DNA of 64,000 bases from Mimachlamys varia (taxonomy: Eukaryota > Mollusca > Bivalvia > Pectinida > Pectinidae), in contig OX392542.1 in NCBI GenBank assembly GCA_947623455.1, positions 5,587,625 to 5,651,624 of the forward strand, written 5' to 3'. Shown piece by piece: positions 1 to 11,600 of the stretch; the stretch's first letter is position 1, and each line of letters begins with the position of its first letter. The notes under the pieces were generated by a model. It saw nothing but the letters and a program-made list of their open reading frames with translations, searched no databases and was not told the DNA's origin. A program made the position numbers and the translations under genes.

Positions 1-1230
1 GTATATATTTCGTAGCCCTTCCTTCGATGATTAAGTATAATGTTCAGGTTCTGTTGGTGTTAATAATTTTGTGTTATTTTGTTATTCAAACGCTTAGCAG
101 ATAGATAGTTTTTAGGCATACCGTACACACGTTCATGTGATTGTACCATACTCGCCGCTAGGGGTCACTAGGATAGACGGAGGGTATATAAGGCCAGATT
201 CCAGCAAGAATCGGACAGTTCTGTTCTGAGCTCGCCGTGTTAACATTAGCGATAGACCACGAGTCCGGCTTTGTGTAGTGAGAGATAGAAGTGGCTGTTG
301 TCAGCCTGCCTTGATCCTACCAAAGCTGTATAGTGTTAACAGACGACTAGACCATGTATTGTGGTTCTGACCAGAGGGTAGTCGTGAGCACGTGTACTGA
401 GCACGGTGCGTGGTCACCAGCTAGGGTTTGTCGTAGCTAGCTGGGAGAGTGCCGTGCATTGGTAGCCGGCGTTAGTTTTACTGTTGACTGCCTAGGGGAC
501 ACTGCCCGAGGTGTACGGTAGTGTGTGTACATATACACGCGTGGTCGTAGTGAGTTCTATCTGATACAGAGCAGATAACTTTGATTATAGTTTCATTCCA
601 TAGGCTTAGACACAGAGAGATAGATGTTACTGAATAAGTCTTGCCTTGATTTGTGTCTTTCTATAGTTATAAAGGGCTTCGACTACAGATAGATACCGTG
701 GTTAATGTCCAGAGCTTTATTGCTCACAGCTACCTGTGTCTCGGGTATACAGTGTGGTCGCGGGTATACCGCAGCTCAGGACTACTGCAGTAGGTCGTGA
801 GCGCTCATGACCATAGGGTAGGTCTTGAGTTGTCGCTAGCACTGAAGCCTGTGTTAGTGTGTAGTGTGGTTACGACACGCTCATAACCACATCCCGAGTA
901 CAGCACAGGGTGTCGACGTTGGTCGTGACACGGTGATCGGCGACATAGTAGATAGTACTGTACATTAGGGCATTGACAGCAAGCAGCTGTATAGTGTATA
1001 TAGTTTACAACTTGAGTTATTTTAGGTGTCATCAGTCTCGTTTGTACCTGTGTGTGCGGTTGTAGAATAACTCCGCATATTTAAGTGTTTCGTTACCCTT
1101 GTTAAAGTTCCGTGTACAAGTTCCAGCTGTGACATTCTGTATATAATGCTAAGCGTTACCAGGTAGTAACTTCATATTTGTATATATTTGCAACTGTAGT
1201 ATAGTTATAGTCAGACCTACAGCACAGGGA
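1..1230 (+). other. TATA-containing, promoter-like stretch, possibly LTR or retroelement leader
   Basis: A clear TATA box (GGTATATAAGG, near 182-192) is followed by about 1 kb of GT-rich sequence with no usable open frame. This looks like the U3/R part of an LTR or the leader of a retroelement, but no matching second end and no target duplication were found. The TNFR 3' exon(s) could also lie in or beyond this stretch. Confidence 0.25.
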
Positions 1231-2586
1231 TCCTTAGAAGTGACTAGGGTACGGACCCCGATACGTTACACAACCTAGAGATTCGCTCGGTTTTGTTTTG
1301 CTTGGCATTGTCATGAAAAAGTTATCAGGTAAAACATGAACACCAACTGACAAAAAAAACCCAAATAATTCCTTGTACTTCTGGCCATCGTCTCTTTCTT
1401 CCAGGAAATCAGGGTCACATACAATGTAATGACGCGTCTTCGAAGTAAGCATACTAGTGAGCATATTAAACAAAATTCAACCTCGAATGGGTAGAAAAAA
1501 CGGTATTTTTTTCTCATGTAATTTGCACGCAGGGAGACAGGATGTTTTGTCTGACACCAACTATACCCCCTTTGAGAAAGTTCAATGGGTGCTAAATATC
1601 CAACGACGGCGTTACCGGCGGAGCAGTGGGAGCACACGGAGTGACGTTTATCTGTGGGTAGATGGTCAATGTCCCTGTAAAACAAAAACATTGAGAATAT
1701 GTCACATGACAGCGTCGTGAAAACCTATTTGGCAATTACAAGACGTTTTTATTTGTACCGGTTATGCAAAGGTTAAGTACTTAAATTGTCTTTGCATTAT
1801 GTTTTAGCGACAATTCTGCATATCAAGTAATACATATAAACAGTAGGTCAGATGGTATTGGCAGCAATGATACCCCGTGTTGGAGATCAGTATCGTTACT
1901 GAGATCAGGGTAACCTCTAGGGAAACAGATCCAAGGATCAAAGCTCATATTGTTCAAAGCATTAAAAGATAATTATGTTTTTGTTTATTTGTACTTTTCA
2001 TCAGAGAAACTACCAGTTAAATTATGATGACATATTTGGCGATAAGTATCTATGTTATTTACTAAAGAAAATGGCAGGCTTGAACACACGAAGCTTTGCT
2101 GCTATTTTCAAAAGGGGCGCAATATATTTGTATGGTAGTACTAAAATGAGATTCAAATTGATTAAGTACTATTTTAATGTTCATGTTTGTCTAAAATTGT
2201 TACTTTTCAAAGGCGATAGTATACGCACATGTATACTGAATACATATATGTCGGCTATTTTACACAAACTGTAATTGATAGTACAAACTGTCAATGTTTT
2301 GCAAACATTGCGACCTCAAAGACACATCGGAATAACAGTGATCAGATCCTTATATTGTCACATCTTGAATGACATAATACATGTAAAACCTCAAATAAAT
2401 GTTTTTATTTCCATCTGCATACAGCTGTTTCGTTCTTCTATGATTCATTGGGGATGCATAGGTAAAAACAGTGGAAATCACCATTGCTCTAAACCATTAT
2501 TGAAATACAAGAAAGGTGCATATAATTAATCAACATGAACTGATAACAAACATAATAAATGCGATTAAATATCGACAATACTTCAC
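1231..2586. other. No confident gene; short protein-like minus-strand frames
   Basis: Two overlapping minus-strand frames lie at 1234-1473 (contains HYIVCDPDFLEERDDGQKYK) and 1311-1691. A second short minus-strand frame near 1830-1950 reads WICFPRGYPDLSNDTDLQ. Any of these could hold the missing TNFR terminal exon, but none joins exon 11 in phase with a good acceptor. The 2410-2460 stretch resembles a repeat also present near 9495-9530. Confidence 0.25.
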
Positions 2587-2625
2587 CTGGTTCTACTTCT
2601 CTAATCCAATCCATTGCATCATTAT
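2587..2625 (-). CDS. TNFR exon 11: cytoplasmic tail, last exon found
   Basis: Twelve codons, NDAMDWIREVEP, with acceptor TTTTAG and donor CCAG|GTGAAG. The acidic segment around DWIREVE is protein-like and the phase fits exon 10. Where the transcript goes next is unknown. Confidence 0.6.
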
Positions 2626-5600
2626 CTAAAACGATTGAAAACAATATTTTCCATTAAAGAACTGAATAAAAATGAAAATTGAAAGTAATGCGCCGACAAT
2701 ATTCAAAGTAGAATCACATCTATACTTTGTGTTTTCTTAGTGAATTTCCTATCACAAGACTTGTATTATATTTTATACAAAAAGACTTGTTTGGTTAGTG
2801 TACGTACCGTCATTAACGGTAGTTACCGGTGTCACCCGTGGCTTGCAGTCTTCTTCTGCTTGGATTCCTAAAAACATCGGTTTTGATTTAAAACATCATT
2901 TCAAATGAATTACCATAATGCAAAGGTTCTCGAAATGATAATGTTATTGATATACTGAACATTATCACAGTATCTATTATGAATTTATACTTTCGTATTT
3001 CTAACAAGCGCTTGGGAGCATAACAACAAAAGCTAAATAAATATGTTAAAGTTTGCGTATCAAGCTGAAAACAAACATCAACAAATTAACGATATAAAAA
3101 TACTCAGAGAATATCAAAGCATCAACAAAACTATAATCCGAACTCTTATCGATTGAACTAAGAGCAAAATATCAATAATGAAAGATTTACACGGAGACCA
3201 GTGGAAAAAAAAATTATATAAATTTAATAGAATAAATACTGTTCGATATTTCACTGAAAAATGTAATAAAAAATTGTTTCCACTTCATGATCTTAAGCAT
3301 GCATTGAAATACTTTATTATGCATGGTCTTTAATTCCCTGATGCAATTTTTGATCTTGTTGGAGAATAGTAATGTTTACATTTGATTTCATACAATAGCT
3401 TGTAAACTTTAGTATTGTACATGAACTTATGCTCTTTGATCTTAAACATCAACTAATATACAAAAGTACTTTAAATAGATACATATAACTAAAATCTTAC
3501 AGTTAAACAGAATATAACTCGATTTCTTACATGAACTTATTACCCTTATCTTAAATATAAACTCACGTGTATAATATTTGATTTTGTATAAATATACTTA
3601 TAATTCAATTTTGCCTATTCCCGCAATATTAAACTTTTCAGGTTATATTGTATAACCTCAAAATTCAGACAACCCAACAAGTGATAACGTTATATACCGC
3701 CAAGTTTGGCGCGGTATTTTGTAATCAAACTTCTGATTAGTTAAAGTTGTTTTGCGGTGAAATTTATGCACATGGTTGTGTGTTTTGCAAAACCATTCGA
3801 TTTTTGTTATAATTAATACGAAATCATTGTATAAGATTCATGTCTTATATATGTATCTTTAGAAATGACCAGGTGGGCTAATAATTGTTTATACCTGTTT
3901 TGTCGTTGCCTCCCTCCTTGATCAAGCGTTCACCTGTTTTCACGTCTTTAATGTGAATATCTGTAACAAAAACACATAATCAGGGTTCCATTATTCGATA
4001 TAATCCTACGTATGCATTTTAAGTGTACGCAACTTTAACAGAAACATTCAAAATTGATATTTCGATTCTTTTTTTCAGATGCACATGTATATTTAGCAGC
4101 AAGAGAACTGTTGATGTGAGCGAAAAATCATTTGAAAATGATATACTTATCTCATTCATATCCGATAACTTGATAAGACAATAATGTGATCCGTTAAAGA
4201 AATGAACAAATATATAGCATCATTAATCTAAGATTCTACCGCTATCGATAAAAATAAGACAACAATTGAAAATGAGCTTATACAAAATGTATCCAGCGGG
4301 GAGTCTTGAAAATTGTTTTTTTCAAGAATAAAATATTAAAAATAAATGAAACATTATTTCGATATCACAACCTCTTTGCTATACTATTATCTTACTCGTT
4401 TTAGCATTTCTTAATCCTTCTGTTCGTTTTTGTAATTTGCAGACAACTACAGTTAAAAGTACAGCCAATACACATAAGGATACGCCCATAAAGAGAACCG
4501 CAAAAGTCAGCATCCTGTCAAAGAAAACATTAAATAATAAATATTCCATGACCCACAGTGTTATCGCCACTTTCGGTATGCATGTTATACCTGTAATGGC
4601 AATTCAAGTGCACACGGCAACTTTGTAATATATGATCGGTGTTAAATTTCAATCAAGTGTTAAACTCCGAATTGGAAACGTTATCAATATTTAAACACTT
4701 ATAATGTCACGATGAAGATTAATGTTGCATACAAAATATCCTTCTTGCTAAAAAGATAATGCAAGCTCGTGTCACATTGTATATACATGTTTAATTATTT
4801 CATTATTTTAATGATGAGTTTTGACCTCATTGTTCCCAACTTATAACAAAAAATAACAACAGTATCACTAAATAGTGTAAACGTACTGAATTTGGCGCAA
4901 TCCAATTTTAACGTATTGTCAGTTTTTATCATATTAAAACACTGATGATTTTGCGCGTCCGTGGTAATTACTATATTAGAAACATAAAACTTCAATGAGG
5001 GCAATCATATTTTAGCGCAATACTTTCAGCTTGAAAAGCACTAAAATAAGATTACCGCGAAAATATGTACGTTTACAGTATAGCATGTCATAAAATCTAG
5101 AATGCTTATGTAATTCGTCGACAAAGGATTATATACCGCTTTAAGGGACATTAATAATTAAATAATATAGAATTTATAACTCTTTCAAAACAATGTATTT
5201 ATAAAATCATAATCTTATTCGTTTTTATGTTTAAGGATTTAAATAAATGGATACCTGATTGTGTGTCCCCCACTCTCTATCACCAGACGGTCGGGAGGAA
5301 TTTTGGGTGTTTCACCTGTAATCACCAAAACAAACATTTACCTTTAAGTCAGAGGCTGTTGTCCAATTATATTTAACACATAATTCCAGCCATGTTTATT
5401 GTCTGGGTTTTTGTTTGCCATAGTTTCATTTTCGCTAATTTTGCATTATGACAGCAAATTATGGAATGTTCGGCGATCGTTGGTGTCAGGCTACAATCGT
5501 TAGATGACATTCATAACAAGCCACAAAAGTGCATGATAAAGAGTTTATCATTCATTATTCACAATTATCTCTTCATCCTAATAAAATACAATTGAAAACT

Positions 5601-8600
5601 CTGTTCTATTCGCAAATGAAACAAAAATATGGGCAAAATGTCTGTCATCATAATAAAACTCTCCGGGCAAAAAAATAAATAAAAAAATAGATAAACACGA
5701 ACACAATATCACAAAATGTAAATAGCAATTGCATGATGAAAACCCTTTTTCTCTACTTTCCTATGTTAAAAATGGCTATCAACGAAATTTTATTCAACAT
5801 TACTGTTCGTTAATGTAACCACTCAAACATACACAAATGATTCTAAAAAGAACAAATATATTATTGGTTATAAGCAAATGAATTTCCAACCAAAATTAAT
5901 AAGTCTTTAGTCATTTTCCTCAAAAAAAATAACAACAAAAAATACCCATAATGCCTACAGACAGGAAGTCAGCCATATACATACCTTCAACGACGTCTGA
6001 TTGGACAGTTTTTCTGTGTACGTCACTCAAGCCTGATATCTCATTGAATTGCAATACAACGTGTGTTGTAGTAGCATGATACGTTACAGCCCGTGTTTCC
6101 AACAGTTCTCCACACACAGTATCCATCGTGGTATTCCCTGCCAGGACAGTTTCTCGGTTGTATAGTGTACAGCTGTGAGATATTACGTAATTTACTTAAT
6201 ATGATAAAGTGGGATTTTGACACTCTCCCTATATGAATATCCTTGAAGCTGATGAAAATAAATCCTGCATTTTTATTAATCCTATGTAAACGATTTTTTT
6301 TAATTCAACAGATTTTTACGAATTTCATCAATACATAGTACATCATTTATTCATGGGTCACATATATCATCTTTCCATTACATGTTTCGTGATTGCTTTT
6401 TAAGCGTATTGAATCGCTGTTACATAATAGAAATGTAATTTCATCCTAGGTTTCCCGATGCATGATATGTTCACTTTCGTGTAATTAAATATTTCGAACA
6501 AATGAGATGACAAAAACAATTATATTTCCTGTAACTGATCAGGATTGGGTCCTATTAATGTTTGTCAATAATTCTGAAAAGTCCCCGAGTCGGCTTTGCC
6601 TCCGGCCTGTTTTGTTACTGAACCACAGCCCTCGACTGAGATTGACGAAACAGCTGCATGGTGCACTGTAATTCAATTTTAACGTATCCATGTTGTTGAC
6701 AGTTCGCTGTAATGGATCGTTACTGTTGGACTTCTGTTTCACTTAAACCATGATATTGCACGTATAAATGCTAGCTAAAAGTTTACACTAAATACTCATC
6801 ATCATAATATTTCTTATCATGTGTGAAAACCAAATTACTTCGTGTAAATCTTAACTTTGTTTATATTTTGTCCCTGGTTCAATATATTTTGAGTTCGGAT
6901 TACGATTCTGTTGACGCGTCGGTACACTTAGTTTCGAATTGATTCAAACATAGTCTAGATAAGTTCTGACCACCCTTCAGTTTGACTCCCCCAGCTATCA
7001 CTATAGTAGTAGGCCCTAGAGCAAGCCCTAGATATCGAATCAACTGCGACATACAAACATTTGGAGTATTTAGAGTAATTATTTGTTTCATTAAAGGTGA
7101 AAAACCAGACATCATTTAATTCGGCACTGAAACTAGGTACCGATGTAGACATATCTGATGGTACTTCTCGTGTTCAAAATGCTTTGGAAAACGTCGCTCT
7201 AGTTCAATTTTAATACTAGATGATATGAAAATTATTTAGAATTATTTGTTTTTCAAAATATATTAACTGTAGATTAGAATAGACTAGATATCCAATGTAT
7301 AGTTCACGGAAACTAGACGTTCCTCAATATAAACTAGATTTTTTTAAATTTTAGATCCAGATTTATCAAATTATGTTTATCCATGTAAATGTTATGGATG
7401 TTATTTGATACGTTACGTTAATCCAGGTATATGTTGTTGGTGTTATTTTTCAATTGTAATACCTTAATCCAGGTATGTTTCATGGATGGTTTTAATATGC
7501 TAATCCAGGTATATAATATGTTATGGATGCTATTTCAGACTTTTGAGACCTCTTAACGGGAGCTGATACTATCTGTGATCCGTGGTGTATTTGATATTTA
7601 CTTGGAATGCGGTGTACAAGATTCATAGCTCCACTGAGGATTAAAATATCCATCTGGACAAGGAGTGCATTTTCCATCTGGAAACAAAAATGAAATTTTA
7701 CTATAACCGGGAAAAATGTGTTTTTTTAGCAATATTTTTATATAATAAGATTAAGCATTTTGTTTTCGACGATTTTTCTCTTTTTGATAATCTCCATGTA
7801 CTTCCCCGAGTCACGAGGTCCACTGATTGGGTATCAACTTCCGTAATAGAATCGCATCATCAATGCTTACCATAAATTATGACGCAAAAGCAGCTTAATA
7901 AATCTACATGAAGTTACAGGGTTGTAACTTATTAGTTTTTATTGCAGACTAAAAACATTAATTACTTCTTAAATCACATAGGAAACTTGCAACACGTATG
8001 ATAGGTTTTTAAAGTACATACATCGTCAAAGTTTCGTTTTAGATTTCCTCAAAACAACTCATAATACTTCAAAATGTACTTATCATAGTTTCCTGGTGAC
8101 AAGAGGTTTACTGTTGACTCTGACTCACCTTGAGATCCAAACGACATTCCGGGCGGACACTTTGGATATTTCTGGCATAGCATAAAATCACTTCCGGCAT
8201 ACCCACGGAAAGTGTCACACTTGCATCCGATTGTTTTGCCATTTTCGAGAATACGCACTGCTTCTAAACAAAATATATAGAGGATATTCAATGGTTTGCC
8301 GTTAAATATCAAATATATTTCACGAATATGGCAGATTTGTTATCACAAGTGCATAGCACGAGTGAAAATATAAAAATAAATCTGCCATACGAGTGAAATA
8401 TATTTTATATCAAACAACAAATCATGGAATTTTCTTTTTGATACATTTCGATTGAGGCCTTGAAATTGCTTATTCTTAATATAACTATTCTTTTCCTGCC
8501 TACTGAAAAGTAATAAACTCTTACTACAGAAAAGTAGCTGCGGTAAAACCTTATATTTTCACTGCTCATCACTGTAGTGTTTCATCGATTTGATATTTAA

Positions 8601-11600
8601 CAGGCAAAAGCAAAAATGTATCAAATTGATTATATCTGGATTACGTTTTACCGCTATCAAAATATGATGATAGTAATAAACAAACGATGAAATATTTCGT
8701 GATTGGTTAGTTTAAAGTGGAACTAATAAACAGAAAAAACATTATTTGCAAAATATTTGCTGTAGTTTACATTAAGTATTACCTGGTGGACAATCAATGT
8801 CGATTGGTAAGCACTTCGGGATTTCCTGCTTTGCTCTAACTTTGCTGGAATCTACACGAATTGGCTGAGAACTCCCTATGGGACATCGGTGACAGTAGTC
8901 GGCCGTTTTGTTCCTCTTACAAAAGGAGAGCTCTAAAACAAATATAAATCACATATACAAGTGAATGGTGTATACATCATTAATGTATTCGTGTGAAATA
9001 ACTGTCCTGGTCTTTTATTTTACGCTGACGATTCAATTTGCAGTAATGTGATCAAGAATTGAATAATTGCCACGTCAAGAATTTGACCTTAATCACGTCT
9101 TTATTTTTGTTCCAGTAGGATAGAGACCAAACATTAGGGCCAAAGACATAGCTTATTTAGGGGTATCGAATAAAGATTTCACGTCCTGTCAACCGTGACC
9201 TTCAGATTAAGTAAATTCATTAATTTCAACAAATTTCATTGCTCTCCACCTAAACATTTTACAAATCAAAAAGCATGTTTTATATAACGATCCTTTAGAC
9301 ATAATCAAACTTGAACACATTGAGGTCTTTGACATCTCTGCGAATGTCAAGCTCACTAATTTGAACAAAGTCTGTCGTGTTTTAAGAACAGTATTTTCTG
9401 GTGTTTATTCTATTAAAGATCACGTAACACACACATGTGCTGCACCTCTTAAATTAAGTTATAGATACAGTATGCCGAAAAAAATGAATTAAACTGCATC
9501 ATACAGCTGTTTCGTCCTCCTAGGACTCTTCAGTGATGTTAGTGGCCAAAACGCAGGAATCCAAAATTTCTAAACTAATGTAGAAGCAGAAGGGTCAGGT
9601 GCGTAAAACCCCTTTAATTTATTAATTTAGAAGTAAAATTAAACATTGATGACCAAGATTGTTGTCAATATGGCAGTATAGGAGAATAATAGTTTACTAC
9701 AAAATTAATCCATGTATAGAGGATGCGTGGTGGCCGAGTGGACTAGCCCCCTACCATTGTATCGCGGATTCGAGGCTTGCGTGGAGTAGGTCGGAACCCT
9801 TTCTCCTCAACCAAACTCTGTTATGTGTTTATGAATGACCATATATGGTAACGGAATTCTAAACTAAAACAAACCAAGTCCGTTTGAAAATGAAAATGTC
9901 AAAATTCCAAAGTTTAGTTAATCAGCTTTCAATTTGAACGTTCACTTAACTTAAGGGTAATCTGTATTAACTTTAAAGTATACAGTATGTGAAAGCTCAT
10001 AGGGCAATTTAAAAAAAAAACAGATTTAAATAAAGAAAAGACTGATCTCTCATAAATCTAAATTAATGGAAATTTACATTGGTGCATATCCATATACATG
10101 ACTGCATCATAGATCTCTCGTAGTTTAAAGTTATTTTCAATATATAATTATTGATATCTAAACATAATGAATGACATTCATTATATAGATATGTCCTCAA
10201 GTCACGACACTTGGAAGTCTCATAAGCTATGTAAGATCCATAAATAATCGATCAATGTTATTACGCATTGAATATTTTAAGTACATATAGTCTATAAATA
10301 TTGCATGCGTTATCCAAAAGGCTATCTCATGGTATCTACTTGATTCACAACAGGAAGAAACTTAATAAAGCACACACAAGGACTAGAGAATTTGTTATCG
10401 ACTAGTATATATTTGGACCTAAAACAAGGCATTTAGAATGTTAACTGTTTTGGGTTTAGATTAATTTTCGGTAAAATTGCCCAAAAATACTGAAGTCCCT
10501 GTATAGGTTAGATATCTGTTTCAGACATTGTCAAGCAAAATGCATGTCCAAGTGTTTGAAGGCAATGAAGTATGTGTAAATATTTAATAGACAAACTTTA
10601 TTGATATTGTGTTTTTTGATGTACGCGATACTTATATTAAGATTTGCTTTGACGTAAGCGATATAATTATATCTGCTTTGATGTAAGCGATATAATTATA
10701 TCTGCTTTGATGTAAGCGATATAATTATATCTGCTTTGATGTAAGCGATATAATTATATCTGCTTTGATGTAAGCGATGTTTATATTTATTTTGATGTAA
10801 GCGATATATATATTTGCTTTGATATAAGTGATATATCAATTACATTTTTAATTTTTTTTAAATACTCACGGCTGCCAGCATCACAGATGACACCGATACA
10901 TTCCACATGCTGAAACGCGTTTATCGTGTGGTATACCAAATTCTGGGAAGCTGCCTGAAATAGGATTCAACAAGATTATGTATATCCATAATATACACTG
11001 TATGACACGTCATAATCATTTTGATAAAGTTATAGAATATTACTAATCAAATTGGTCGAAGCAGACGTTGGGCAGTCGTCAGGTACTGGCCGTAGGTCGG
11101 CAGTTCTTCTTCGGGTCACTCAGGTGTCCCTCTACTGCCAAAACCTTGCACATCCTGACAATCTCGCAGGCTCATGTACACAGACGTTTGCTGCTAGTGA
11201 CGGCCTTAACAAAGTGATAACAGCATTCTGCCCCAAACTGAAAGAAAGCAAATTTCATTTATCCACTGATGTGGTGTTATCATATCTATTTGTTTTTTTT
11301 ATTATTATTAAACATCAACAACTCGACCTATGAGTAAAAAAGTGCCGATAATTTCGTTTTAAATGATAAGTATAGAAATTTTGCATTATTATGTATGAAA
11401 ATGAGACTTTTAAGATTAGGTCAAAAGTTCATAAGAGGTAAAATCCTTTAGTGTGTTTCAAGCCGTATCTTGGCTGACCCGAGTCGGTTGTAGATGATAT
11501 AGGGTAAAGGTGAAAAGAACAAAAGTAAGTATCGGTAGGGGACAGTAACTGTTACTTCTCATCGCTGTATGTACCCAATTGCACTAAATACATTTGTGAC